From the NCBI RefSeq assembly GCF_025061645.1, contig NZ_JANYMP010000001.1, positions 695,591 through 759,590 of the forward strand: a DNA stretch of 64,000 bases, written 5' to 3'. The translations under genes were made by a program, and so were the position numbers. This document shows positions 1-8,756 of the stretch, one piece after another. Positions within the stretch are counted from its first letter, which is position 1, and every line of letters begins with the position of its first letter. The notes beneath the pieces were generated by a model that was not told the origin of the DNA, did not search any database, and was given only the letters and a program-made list of their open reading frames with translations. The DNA comes from Umezawaea endophytica (GTDB lineage: Bacteria; Actinomycetota; Actinomycetes; Mycobacteriales; Pseudonocardiaceae).

Positions 1-133
1 GGACGTAGGTTCGGGGGTGGTGTCCGCAACTGCGGGTCGTGCTCCACGCTTCGCTTACCACGCACGGGTATTCTCTCCTCGTTCTCACCGAACTGGGAAC
101 CGCGGAAGGCTGGGAAAACCCTCCTCTCGTGTC

Positions 134-171
134 GCGGCACCGACCCGGCCCGTCCGCCGGGTCGGTGCCGC
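134..171 (-). terminator. Strong hairpin ending the ROK-RbsAC sugar operon
   Basis: A perfect 16-bp inverted repeat (134-149 with 156-171) with a 6-base loop lies 30 bases beyond the stop of the oxidoreductase gene. There is no T-run, which is usual for GC-rich actinobacterial terminators. Nothing coding was recognised between it and the left edge of the window. Confidence 0.75.
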
Positions 172-200
172 ACTTGCTCCGGACCGTTCTCGGGGTGCCG

Positions 201-1346
201 TCAGGCGGGCACCGGCTGCCAGTTCGCCGCCACCGCGCTGTCCTCCACCGCCGCGAGCACCCGCTGGACCTGGAGCCCGTCGGCGAAGCTCGGCGCCGGG
301 TCGGTCCCGGCGGCGATGGCGCCCACCAGGTCGACGACCTCGTGGACGAACGTGTGCTCGTAGCCGAGCAGGTGGCCGGGCGGCCACCACGCGCCGACGT
401 ACGGGTGGTCCCCCTCGGTGACCAGGACCCGGCGGAACCCGGCCTCGGAGTCGGGGGAGTCCCCGTCGAAGAACTGGAGTTCGTTCATCGACTCGAAGTC
501 GAAGGCCAGGCTGCCGCGCGAGCCGTTGACCTCCAGGCGCATCGCGTTCTTGCGGCCCAGCGCGTAGCGGGTGGCCTCGAAGCTGCCGACCGCGCCGCCG
601 GTGAAGCGGGCCAGGAACAGGGCCGCGTCGTCCACCGTGACCTGGCCCGTGCCGCCCGCGCCGTCCGGGCGGGACGTCGTGAACGTCTCGGTCAGCGCGG
701 ACACGCCGGTGATCGTGAGGCCGGTAACGAACTGCGCGGCGTCCACGATGTGCGCGCCGAGGTCGCCCAGCGCGCCGGAGCCCGCCTTCTCCCGGTCCAT
801 CCGCCACGTCATCGGCGAAGCCGGGTCGGACAGCCAGTCCTGGAGGTACACGGCGCGGACGTGCCGCACCTCGCCGAGCCGCCCGTCCGCGACGAGCTTG
901 CGGGCGAACGCCAGCGCGGGCACCCGCCGGTAGTTGAACGCCACCATCGACCGCACACCGCGGGCGGCGGCGGCCACCGCGGCGGCGGCCATCTTCTCCG
1001 CCTCCGCGACCGAGTTGGCCAGCGGCTTCTCGCACAGCACGTGCTTGCCCGCCTCCAGCGCCGCCACCGCGATGTCGCAGTGCGAGTCGCCGGGCGTGCA
1101 GATGTCGACCAGGTGCACGTCGTCGCGCTGGACCAGCGCGGTCCAGTCGGTCTCGACCGCGGCCCAGCCGTACTTGTCCGCCGCTTCCCTCGTGCGGGTC
1201 GCGTCGCGGCCGCCCAGCACCGAGAGCCTCGGCACCAGCGGCAGGTCGAAGAAGCGGTGCGCGTTGCGCCAGGCCTGGGAGTGCACCGCGCCCATGAACG
1301 CGTGCCCCACCATCCCGACGCCGATCTCCCCGCGGTTGTCGTTCAT
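201..1346 (-). CDS. Gfo/Idh/MocA-family NAD(P)-dependent oxidoreductase
   Basis: 381 residues. The N-terminal Rossmann segment begins VGMVGHAFMG, and the family motif CEKPLANS follows at about residue 100. The second half is the alpha/beta substrate domain, with GALGDLGAHIVDAAQF carrying the usual catalytic-site Asp and His. Members oxidise or rearrange sugars, inositols and their derivatives in the cytoplasm. It is the last gene of a sugar ABC operon and therefore probably acts on the imported sugar; the exact substrate cannot be read from sequence. A 14-bp hairpin separates it from the binding-protein gene, so its expression may be lower than that of its neighbour. Confidence 0.9.
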   Translation of the reverse strand: MNDNRGEIGVGMVGHAFMGAVHSQAWRNAHRFFDLPLVPRLSVLGGRDATRTREAADKYGWAAVETDWTALVQRDDVHLVDICTPGDSHCDIAVAALEAGKHVLCEKPLANSVAEAEKMAAAAVAAAARGVRSMVAFNYRRVPALAFARKLVADGRLGEVRHVRAVYLQDWLSDPASPMTWRMDREKAGSGALGDLGAHIVDAAQFVTGLTITGVSALTETFTTSRPDGAGGTGQVTVDDAALFLARFTGGAVGSFEATRYALGRKNAMRLEVNGSRGSLAFDFESMNELQFFDGDSPDSEAGFRRVLVTEGDHPYVGAWWPPGHLLGYEHTFVHEVVDLVGAIAAGTDPAPSFADGLQVQRVLAAVEDSAVAANWQPVPA

Positions 1347-1390
1347 CCGTCTAGGCCCTTCGTCGCTCCTGCGGTTCCACCTCGCCACGG

Positions 1391-1424
1391 GGTCCCGGCG
1401 CCGCCGCGCTGCGGCGCCGGGACC
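1391..1424 (-). terminator. Intra-operon hairpin between binding protein and oxidoreductase
   Basis: A perfect 14-bp inverted repeat (1391-1404 with 1411-1424) with a 6-base loop starts 5 bases after the binding-protein stop codon. It could be a partial terminator, or a 3' stabiliser that keeps the binding-protein message more abundant than the enzyme message. The latter is a common arrangement in ABC operons. Confidence 0.55.
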
Positions 1425-1429
1425 ACCCG

Positions 1430-2482
1430 TCAGGAGTCGAACCCGACGTCGAGGTAGGAGTCCACGTTCTCCTTGCTCACCACGGCGGAGTAGGTCGTGA
1501 TGAGCGCCGGGATCTCGTGCTCCGCGAGGTCGCCGATGCCCTTGGCCTGGCCGAGCAGGCGGGCCAGCGCGATGGCGGAGGAGGCCATGGACGGGCTGTA
1601 GAGCACCGTCGCCTTGACCACGCCGCTGTCGGCCTTGATCAGGTCCATCATGTTCCGCGACCCGGCGCCGCCGACCATGATGAAGTCCTTGCGGCCCGCG
1701 CCGTCGATCGCCGCGAGGACGCCGATGCCCTGGTCGTCGTCGTGGTTCCACAGCGCGTCGAGCTTGCTCGCGCCCTGGAGCAGGTTCGCGGTCTGCTGCT
1801 CGCCGGACTCCGGGGTGAACTGGGCGGACACCCGCGGGCCGACGGAGAAGCCCGCGCGGGCCAGCGCGTCCTTGAAGCCCTTGCTGCGTTCCTGGGTCAA
1901 CGGTAGCGAGTCGATGCCCGCGACCTCGCCGATGATCGGGGCGGAGATGTTCTTCGCCTTCATCTGGGAGGCGATGTAGTTGCCCGCGTTGACACCCATG
2001 CGGTAGTTGTCGCCGCCGATCCACGCCCGGTAGGCGAGCGGCGTGTCGAAGATCCGGTCCACGTTGACGACCGGGATGCCCGCGTCGGTGGCCTGCCTGC
2101 CGACCTCGGTGAGCGCCTTGCCGTCGAAGGGCAGGATCACCAGCACGTCGACCTTGTCGTTGATCAGCGTCTCGACCTGGCCGATCTGCTGGTTGACGTC
2201 GTTGGTGCCCTCCGTGGCCTTCAGGGTCACGTCGGAGAACCGGCCCGCCTGGGCGCGGGCGTTCTTCGTCATGGCCGCCATCCAGCCGTGGTCGGCGGCG
2301 GGCGCGGAGAAGCCGATGGTGATGGCCTTGCCGGGCTGGCTGTTCTCCCCCGCTCCCCCGGCCACGGCGGCGTTGGACGCGCCCGCGTTCGGCGACTCGT
2401 TGGACGTGCAGCCCGCGAGGACTGCGGTGGCGCCGATCGCGGTGGTGCCCCACAGGAAGCGGCGACGGTCGAGTGATGGCAT
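1430..2482 (-). CDS. Sugar ABC transporter substrate-binding lipoprotein (RbsB-like, Tat-exported)
   Basis: 350 residues. Residues 1-25 form a Tat lipoprotein signal: RRRFLWG at 6-12 and a lipobox LAGC ending at Cys25, so the mature protein should be lipid-anchored outside the membrane. The rest matches the periplasmic-binding-protein-4 fold of ribose/xylose-type binding proteins: ITIGFSAPAADHGWMAAMTKNA, then the DVLVILPFDGKALTEV hinge region. It presents the sugar to the RbsC-like permease encoded 95 bases upstream on the same strand. The start is ATG at 2482. Confidence 0.92.
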   Translation of the reverse strand: MPSLDRRRFLWGTTAIGATAVLAGCTSNESPNAGASNAAVAGGAGENSQPGKAITIGFSAPAADHGWMAAMTKNARAQAGRFSDVTLKATEGTNDVNQQIGQVETLINDKVDVLVILPFDGKALTEVGRQATDAGIPVVNVDRIFDTPLAYRAWIGGDNYRMGVNAGNYIASQMKAKNISAPIIGEVAGIDSLPLTQERSKGFKDALARAGFSVGPRVSAQFTPESGEQQTANLLQGASKLDALWNHDDDQGIGVLAAIDGAGRKDFIMVGGAGSRNMMDLIKADSGVVKATVLYSPSMASSAIALARLLGQAKGIGDLAEHEIPALITTYSAVVSKENVDSYLDVGFDS

Positions 2483-2577
2483 GGCGAACTCCAGCGGTGT
2501 GGGTGTTGGTGGCCTGGCGGGACGGGAAAACGGGTGGAGCACTGGCGGGCCGGACGCAGGAGGCCGGTGGTTCGCCG

Positions 2578-3606
2578 TCAGGTTTTTCGGACGCGGCGGC
2601 GCAGCCTCGTGCTCTGGAGCAGCACGGCGGCGACGATGATCACGCCCTTGGCGATGTTCTGGATGTCGGTGTCGAGGTTGTTCTGGGTGAAGATGCTGTT
2701 GAGGACGGTGAAGATCAGGACTCCGACGAGGGTGCCGATGAGGCTGCCCCGGCCGCCGGTGAGCAGCGTGCCGCCGATGACGACCGCGGCGATGGCGTCC
2801 AGTTCGTAGAAGAGGCCGTTGGTGGAGGCGCCCGACGTGGTGCGGGCGACGACCATGATCGCCGCGATGCCGCAGCACAGGCCCGCGATGCCGTAGACCA
2901 GCGCGGTGTGCCGCTTGACGTCGATGCCCGCCAGGCGGGCGGCCTCGGCGTTGCCGCCGACGGCGAACGTGCGGCGGCCGAACGTGGTGCGGTTGAGCAG
3001 CACCCAGCCGACCGCGAACACCAGCGCCAGCATCCAGATCAGCACCGGGATGCCCAGGAAGGCGCCGCGGAAGAACGACGTGAAGCCGGTCTCCGACACG
3101 ACCTGCGTGCGCCGCCCGGACAGCCGCTCGGCCAGGCCCCGCGCCGAGGCGTACATGGCGAGGGTGGCGATGAACGGCACGATCTTGCCGTAGGAGATCA
3201 GCACCCCGTTGACCAGACCGCAGGCCAGGCCGACCAGCAGCCCGCACAGCACCATCATGACGGGCCCGAAGGACTGCGTCGCGACGGTGGTCATCCACAC
3301 GCTGCTCAACGCCACGATCGACCCGACGGACAGGTCGATGCCGCCGCTGATGATCACGAACGTCATGCCGACGCTCACCACGCCGATGGCCGCGGCGAGC
3401 CGCAGCATCGTGGAGATGTTGGCCTCGGTCAGGAAGCCGTCCGGGCGGGTGATGTAGCCGACCAGGCACAGCACGACCAGCACACCGACGAGCCCGGCGA
3501 GGCGCACGTCCACGGTGAACCCGCCGCGACGCGGGCTCTCCCGTTCCGGCGGGGGCGCGATCTGGTCACCGGTGGCGAGCACCGGGGTCGAGGACTTGCT
3601 GGTCAC
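2578..3606 (-). CDS. Sugar ABC transporter permease (RbsC-like)
   Basis: 342 residues, highly hydrophobic, about eight to ten membrane segments. It carries the family signatures GGIDLSVGSIVALSS and the EAA-like loop around GRRTFAVGGNAEAARLAGI, as in RbsC/XylH/AraH permeases. It should form the homodimeric channel for the RbsA-like ATPase. The GTG start at 3606 overlaps the ATPase stop by 4 bases, implying translational coupling. Confidence 0.92.
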   Translation of the reverse strand: MTSKSSTPVLATGDQIAPPPERESPRRGGFTVDVRLAGLVGVLVVLCLVGYITRPDGFLTEANISTMLRLAAAIGVVSVGMTFVIISGGIDLSVGSIVALSSVWMTTVATQSFGPVMMVLCGLLVGLACGLVNGVLISYGKIVPFIATLAMYASARGLAERLSGRRTQVVSETGFTSFFRGAFLGIPVLIWMLALVFAVGWVLLNRTTFGRRTFAVGGNAEAARLAGIDVKRHTALVYGIAGLCCGIAAIMVVARTTSGASTNGLFYELDAIAAVVIGGTLLTGGRGSLIGTLVGVLIFTVLNSIFTQNNLDTDIQNIAKGVIIVAAVLLQSTRLRRRVRKT

Positions 3607-5222
3607 GACGATGCCTCCTCTGCGACGCCCGCGAGTTCGGTCGCGGCGCTGCCTTCCATCACGATGTCGAGCACGGCCGCCTCGGTGAGGTCGGCGGCCG
3701 GTCGGTCGGCGAGCACCACGCCCTCGCGCAGCACCAGGACCCGGTCGGCGAGACCGAGCACCTCGGGGACCTCGCTGGACACCAGCACCACGGCCACCCC
3801 GTCGGCGGCCAGTTCGTGCACCAACCGGTACAGCTCCGCCCGCGCGCCGACGTCGACGCCGCGGGTGGGTTCGTCCAGCAGCAGGACCCGGCAGCCGCGC
3901 ACCAGCCAGCGCGCGACGACGGCCTTCTGCTGGTTGCCGCCGGAGAACGTGCCCACGAGCCGCCGGGGGTCGGCGGGCCGCAGCTCCAGCTTCTCCAGCA
4001 CCTCGCGCGAGTCCTTCATCTCCCGCGCCCGGTCGGTGAACCCGGCGGTGCTGTAGGCGCCGAGGCTCGCCAGGGTCACGTTGTGCGCGACCGGCAGCTC
4101 CAGCAGCAGGCCCTGGCTCTTGCGCTCCTCGGGGGCCAGCCCGATCCCGGCCTTGACGGCGGCGGAGACGCTGCCCGGCTTGAGCGGCACCCCGTCGACG
4201 CTCACCGTCCCGGAGTCGGGCCTGCGGGCCCCGAACACGGTCTCCAGGATCTCGCTGCGCCCGGCCCCGACGAGACCCGCGATGCCGAGCACCTCCCCGG
4301 CGTGCACGGTGAAGCTGATGTCGGCGAACTCACCCGCCCTGGTCAGCCCCTCGACCTTGAGCACCTCGGCCCGTTCGTCGGCCGTGGACTCCGCGCGCAC
4401 CGGGAACACCGTGCTGACCTGGCGGCCGGACATGAGGTTCACCAGGTCCGAGGTCGGCGTGTCCGCGGCGAGCCCGGAGGCGACGGTCCGGCCGTCCTTG
4501 AGGACCGTGACCCGGCTGCCGATGCGCCGGATCTCCTCCAGCCGGTGCGAGATGTAGACGACGGACACGCCGTCGGCCGCCAGTTCGCCGACGATGCGGA
4601 ACAGGTTGTCCACCTCGTCGGAGGCCAGCGCGGCGGTCGGCTCGTCCATGACGATGAGCCGCGCGTCGTGGGCCAGCGCCCGCGCCATCGACACGAGCTG
4701 CTGCCCGGCGGCGGACAGCAGGCCGACCTCCCGCTCCGGCGGGATCTCCGCGTGGCCGAGCCTGCGCATCAGCGCGGCGGCCTCGGCGTTCGCGGCGCCC
4801 CTGCGGCTGAACCCGAACCGGGACTTCTCGTGCCCCAGGAACACGTTCTCCGCGACCGAGAGCCCCGGCACGAGGTCCAGCTCCTGGTACATCGTCGCGA
4901 TCCCGAGGCGCAGCGCGGCGACCGGTGACGGCAGCGACGTGGCCTCGCCCCGCCACAGGATCTCGCCGTGGTCCGGCCGGTGCGCCCCGGCGAGGACCTT
5001 GATCAGCGTGGACTTGCCCGCGCCGTTCTGGCCGAGCAGGCAGTGCACCTCGCCCGGCAGCACGCTCAGCTCGACGCCGTCGAGCGCGCGGACACCGGGG
5101 AACTCCTTCACGATGCCGGTCATCCTCAGCAGCGGCTGCCCGAGGTCGTCCGGTCCGGCGTCGACGTGCTCCTGCCCCTCGGTGTGGCCGTGGTCCTGCG
5201 TGGCGTCGTCCACAGCGCTCAT
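3603..5222 (-). CDS. Sugar ABC transporter double ATP-binding protein (RbsA-like)
   Basis: 539 residues with two fused ATPase domains, as usual for RbsA/MglA/XylG. The first has Walker A GQNGAGKST and Walker B LIVMDEPTAAL. In the second, Walker A is the family's usual degenerate form GLVGAGRSE, followed by signature FSGGNQQKAVVARWL and LLLDEPTRGVDVGA. The first signature is altered to LLSAAGQQLVSMARAL, also normal in this family. The ATG at 5222 overlaps the ROK gene's stop by 4 bases. It powers uptake through the adjacent permease. Confidence 0.93.
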   Translation of the reverse strand: MSAVDDATQDHGHTEGQEHVDAGPDDLGQPLLRMTGIVKEFPGVRALDGVELSVLPGEVHCLLGQNGAGKSTLIKVLAGAHRPDHGEILWRGEATSLPSPVAALRLGIATMYQELDLVPGLSVAENVFLGHEKSRFGFSRRGAANAEAAALMRRLGHAEIPPEREVGLLSAAGQQLVSMARALAHDARLIVMDEPTAALASDEVDNLFRIVGELAADGVSVVYISHRLEEIRRIGSRVTVLKDGRTVASGLAADTPTSDLVNLMSGRQVSTVFPVRAESTADERAEVLKVEGLTRAGEFADISFTVHAGEVLGIAGLVGAGRSEILETVFGARRPDSGTVSVDGVPLKPGSVSAAVKAGIGLAPEERKSQGLLLELPVAHNVTLASLGAYSTAGFTDRAREMKDSREVLEKLELRPADPRRLVGTFSGGNQQKAVVARWLVRGCRVLLLDEPTRGVDVGARAELYRLVHELAADGVAVVLVSSEVPEVLGLADRVLVLREGVVLADRPAADLTEAAVLDIVMEGSAATELAGVAEEASS

Positions 5223-6478
5223 GGGGCCACCATTCCTTCCGTGTGCTCGGTGTGCTCCTCGATCGGCACGGTGGCCGGGTCGTCCAGGACGCGGCGCAGC
5301 GCGTGCGCCGCGCCGCCCGTGGCCGGGGCCTGGAACCCCAGCCGGGACGCGACGATCGTCGCGCCGCCCGCGCCCTCCGCGAGGACGCGCGCGGCGACCT
5401 CGGAGCGGACCGGTTCGACCAACCACTCGGGCAGGGCGGCGAAGTAGCCGCCGAGCACCACCGCGGCCGGGTTGAACAGGTTGACCAGCACCGCGACGCC
5501 CGCGCCGAGCGCCGCGCCGATCTGGTGCAGGGCGTCGAGGGTGCGCCGGTCGCCGCTCACCGCTCGCGCCCTGACCAGCGCCATCCGGGAGTCCGGGTCG
5601 AGCGCCGGGTCGCGCACCGGGTCGTCGGGGGTCGCGCAGGCGTGCAGCAGCGCGCCGAGACCGACCTGCGTCTCCCAGCAGCCGCGCCGCCCGCACGAGC
5701 ACCACGGGCCCAGCGGGTCCAGCGTCATGTGGCCGACCTCGCCCGCGTAGCCGAGGTGGCCGCGCACGAGTTCACCGCGCGAGAAGGCGCCCGCGCCGAC
5801 GCCGTGGTCGCCGGTGAGGTAGACGAAGTCGTCGAGCCCGGCCGCCGCGCCCGCGTGGTGCTCGGCGATGGCCGCGAGGTTGGCGTCGTTGTCGGCGCCG
5901 AAGAAGTCGAGGGCGAGGCCGGTGCGGGCGGCGAGACCGTTGCGCAGGGCGACTTCCCGCCACCGCAGCCGCGGGGCGAACCGCACCACGGCTCCGTCGG
6001 TGTCGACCAGTCCCGGCACGGCGACCGTGGCGCCCACGACCCACCCGCCGCGGGCCTGGACGTCGCCGAGCACGCCCGCCAGCGCTTCCGCGAGGAGGTC
6101 GAGCACGCGTTCGGGGCCGGAGGCGGGGACGTCGCAGGCGATCTGCCTGCGCAGCAGCACCTCGCCGGTGAGGTCCATGACGGTCGCGCCGACGTGCTCC
6201 ACGTTCAGGTCGAGCCCGACCCCGCAGGCCGAGGACGGCCGGAGTTCGACCAGCTCACCGGGCCTGCCCTGCCCGCCAGCCGTGGTGCCCGCGGGCCGGA
6301 CGAGCCCGCGCTGCGCCAGGTCTCCGACGAGGGACGACACGGTCGCCTTGGAGAGCCCGGAGTGCACCGCGAGCTGCGCGCGGGAAACCTGCCCCTGCTC
6401 GCGCAACGTCCGCAGCAGGAGGACCAGGTTCGCTCGACGCGACCCTGTCCGGTCCGCCGGGCCCGGATATCGCAGCAC
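5219..6478 (-). CDS. ROK-family transcriptional repressor of the sugar operon
   Basis: 419 residues, GTG start with a GGAG ribosome-binding site 5 bases upstream. The N-terminal winged helix (about 15-65; SRAQLAVHSGLSKATVSSLV) precedes a ROK sugar-kinase-like fold. The zinc motif CSCGRRGC followed by WE is present near residue 245. ROK repressors of the XylR/NagC type bind a sugar or sugar phosphate and release DNA. As the first gene of the operon it probably represses its own transcription. Candidate operators with repeated CAAAAGTC lie just upstream (6507-6622). Confidence 0.9.
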   Translation of the reverse strand: MLRYPGPADRTGSRRANLVLLLRTLREQGQVSRAQLAVHSGLSKATVSSLVGDLAQRGLVRPAGTTAGGQGRPGELVELRPSSACGVGLDLNVEHVGATVMDLTGEVLLRRQIACDVPASGPERVLDLLAEALAGVLGDVQARGGWVVGATVAVPGLVDTDGAVVRFAPRLRWREVALRNGLAARTGLALDFFGADNDANLAAIAEHHAGAAAGLDDFVYLTGDHGVGAGAFSRGELVRGHLGYAGEVGHMTLDPLGPWCSCGRRGCWETQVGLGALLHACATPDDPVRDPALDPDSRMALVRARAVSGDRRTLDALHQIGAALGAGVAVLVNLFNPAAVVLGGYFAALPEWLVEPVRSEVAARVLAEGAGGATIVASRLGFQAPATGGAAHALRRVLDDPATVPIEEHTEHTEGMVAP

Positions 6479-6640
6479 TGGTGCTCCACTTCGTTGAGGA
6501 GCCGATCAAAAGTCGGTGTCTCAGCTCACAAAAGAGCCTGAACTACCACCCATATCGGACGCAATAGGCCATCTAGAGCAAGAAGTGGAGGTGACTTTTG
6601 CTGATTTTCGACAAAAGTCGGTCGGATCGACACGAAACTT
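6479..6640 (-). promoter_or_regulatory. Promoter/operator region of the ROK-sugar operon
   Basis: This segment is clearly less GC-rich than its surroundings. The 11-mer CAAAAGTCGGT occurs twice (6507-6517 and 6612-6622). The inverse GACTTTTG (6593-6600) pairs with CAAAAGTC (6612-6619) across 11 bases. Repeated and palindromic sites immediately upstream of an autoregulated ROK gene are good operator candidates. From 6640 to about 6900 no gene, hairpin or repeat was recognised. Confidence 0.5.
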
Positions 6641-6902
6641 GGCGGTGACGCAGCGTTCATCGGACGGGTGGGACGAGCGCGGGGAGGCCGTGGGCGGCGG
6701 GGCTGCCGGGCGGGTGGAGGTGCCGGGTCGATCATGGGCAGGCAGATGCGTGGGGGCGCTGTGAGCTGCGGAAAGGCGCCTGGCGGTCGGCGGACCACGG
6801 GTGGATGGCTGCTGCTGGTCGGCGAGGTCGGGCATGGCGGATCGGCCCGTGCCGCGCCGAGGTCAGCGAACGCCGCGTAGCGCCCGCGCCTGTCACGCAC
6901 CC

Positions 6903-7469
6903 CGCACCTGCGGTGCGAGGGGCTCAGGTGACGGTCGGGAAGGCTCGGTCCGTGGCGGACCAGGCCACGCGCCCGGCCCTCGCCACGCCCGCGGTGTGGG
7001 GGTTCAGGTGGTCGTGGAGGAAGGCCCGGTCCGTGGCAGTCCACAGCACACCCTGCCCCCGCCACGCCCGAGGCGTGGCGGCTCAGGTCACCATCGAAAA
7101 GTCCGGTCCGCAGCGGACCAAACCACGCACCCGGCCCTCACCACACGCGCGGCGTGGGGACTCAGGTGACCGTCGAGGGGCCCGGTCCGTGGCAGACCAG
7201 GCCCGCACCCGGCCCTCACCACGCCCGCAGCGTGGGGACTCAGGTGACCGTCGAAAAGGCCCGGTCCGCAGCGGACCAAACCACCTCGCGGCGTCACACC
7301 CGAACCCCACCACCCCACCACCACGCCAGCGGCGTGAAGGCTCAGGTCGTCATCGAAAGCCCGGCCCGCAGCGGACCAACCCGCCCCCGCGGCACCACAC
7401 CCGAACCCCACCACGCCCTCGGCGTGACGGCTCAGGTCACCGTCGAGAAGGCCCGGTCCGTGGCGGACC
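6903..7469. repeat. Seven-copy tandem array, about 79-bp period, at the 3' end of the second ROK gene
   Basis: Each unit holds CTCAGGT, then a short hairpin of the form GGTCCG-NNN-CGGACC, then a second CACGC/GCGTG hairpin. The GGTCC hairpins start at 6947, 7028, 7105, 7184, 7263, 7363 and 7455; the sixth has a one-base change. The intervals are 81, 77, 79, 79, 100 and 92. The rightmost unit lies inside the ROK coding end and encodes AWSATDRAF. Another unit still encodes AWSATDRA in a different frame. The array therefore looks like decayed tandem duplications of that gene's 3' end. No gene is supported between 6640 and 7431. Confidence 0.8.
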
Positions 7470-8634
7470 AGGCCGCGCCCGTCACGCCCGCCAGGTCGCC
7501 CAGTTCGGACAGCACGATCGGCAGGTTTCCCGTCGCCAGCGGCAGTGAGCGGCGGTAGACCGCGCCGCGGACCTCGGCCAGCAGCGAGTGGCCGAGGCGG
7601 GACACGCCGCCGCCGATCACGACCATGCCGGGGTTGAGGAAGCTCACCAGCGACGCCACGACGTGCCCGAGCCGCCTGCCGCCTTCGCGCACCAGGCTGG
7701 CCGCGGCGAAGTCGCCGGAGTTGGCCGCGCGGCCCACGTCCTCCGCCGTCACGCGGCCGTGGTCTTCCAGCGCGGAGGCGAGGAGCGCCGACCGGCCGCT
7801 GCGGGCCAGGGTCAGGCCTTCGCGGGCGAGTGCCGAGCCGCCGAAGTACGCCTCGAGGCACCCGACCTCGCCGCACGCGCACGCGGGCCCGAAGTCGTCC
7901 AGCCTGATGTGGCCGATGTCGCCCGCGGTCCCGGCGACGCCCCGGTAGACCCGGCCGCCGAGCACGATCCCGCAGCCGATGCCCGTGCCGACCTTCACGA
8001 AGATCAGGTCGTCGAGCGACCGCGCGACCCCGGCGTGCCGCTCCCCCAACGCCATCACGTTCACGTCGTTGTCGACCGTCACCGGGCAGCCCCACTTGCC
8101 CGCCAGCTCGTCGCGCACCGGGTACCGGTCCCAGCCGGGCATGATCGGCGGCGCCACGGGCATGCCGTCCCGGAAGCTCACCGGCCCCGGAAGCCCTATC
8201 CCCGCGCCGATCAGCCGCCCCGGCGCCTCGGCGAGCACCTGCTCGGCCAGCGCGAGCACCCGGCCCAGCACCACCACCGGTCCTTCGCGAACCGCGCACT
8301 CCTCGCTCGCGTGCGCCAGCACCTCGCACCGGCCGTCGGTGACGGCCACGGTGATCGACGTGGCCCCGACGTCCACGCCGAGCAGGCGCAGGTCGTCCGC
8401 CAGGTGCACGAAGGTCGACCGCCGCCCGCCCCGGCTGGCCGCCGGGCCGCCGACCTCGACGAGCCCGGTGTCCACGAGCTTGCCCAGCTCGGCGGTGAGC
8501 TTCGCCCGCGGCAGACCGACCCGCTCCCCCAGCGCGACCCTGGAGATGGCGCCCTCGTCGCGCAGCAGCGCCAGCAGGTCCGCCTGCTGGCGCGACCCGA
8601 CCCGCGGCTGCCGCGCCGTGCTCGATGCGCCCAC
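7432..8634 (-). CDS. ROK-family transcriptional regulator (second copy)
   Basis: About 400 residues: a winged helix (SRVALGERVGLPRAKLTAEL), then the ROK fold beginning LLGVDVGATSITVAV, with zinc motif CACGEVGCLE. The track-longest start (GTG 8760) would add 42 atypical residues; GTG at 8634 has GGGAAGG 7 bases upstream and is preferred. It is not in the sugar operon, and its target is unknown. The last 15 codons and the stop lie in the outermost unit of the tandem array, so the natural C-terminus may have been reshaped by that repeat. Confidence 0.85.
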   Translation of the reverse strand: MGASSTARQPRVGSRQQADLLALLRDEGAISRVALGERVGLPRAKLTAELGKLVDTGLVEVGGPAASRGGRRSTFVHLADDLRLLGVDVGATSITVAVTDGRCEVLAHASEECAVREGPVVVLGRVLALAEQVLAEAPGRLIGAGIGLPGPVSFRDGMPVAPPIMPGWDRYPVRDELAGKWGCPVTVDNDVNVMALGERHAGVARSLDDLIFVKVGTGIGCGIVLGGRVYRGVAGTAGDIGHIRLDDFGPACACGEVGCLEAYFGGSALAREGLTLARSGRSALLASALEDHGRVTAEDVGRAANSGDFAAASLVREGGRRLGHVVASLVSFLNPGMVVIGGGVSRLGHSLLAEVRGAVYRRSLPLATGNLPIVLSELGDLAGVTGAAWSATDRAFSTVT

Positions 8635-8756
8635 CACACCGCCTTCCCGAGAGCTGCTGATCACCACCCAGTGTGCAGGTTCCGCACCGCGGCACGCCGA
8701 CACGGCCCCCGCCACGCCGTCAGGACGACCCGAACAGAGCACGTCGGTCCAGGAGG

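Noticed and set aside
3816-4928. Long open frames opposite the ABC, kinase and rhamnosidase genes
   Set aside because: They run antisense to well-supported genes, have His/Arg/Asp-rich compositions typical of GC-rich shadow frames and no family match.
6516-6764. 82-codon plus-strand frame in the ROK promoter region
   Set aside because: No ribosome-binding site, low-complexity Gly-rich end, and it covers the repeated operator-like sites; better explained as a regulatory region.
6903-7469. Possible CRISPR array
   Set aside because: The units are about 79 bp and repeat along their whole length; there are no short identical repeats with unique spacers and no cas genes.
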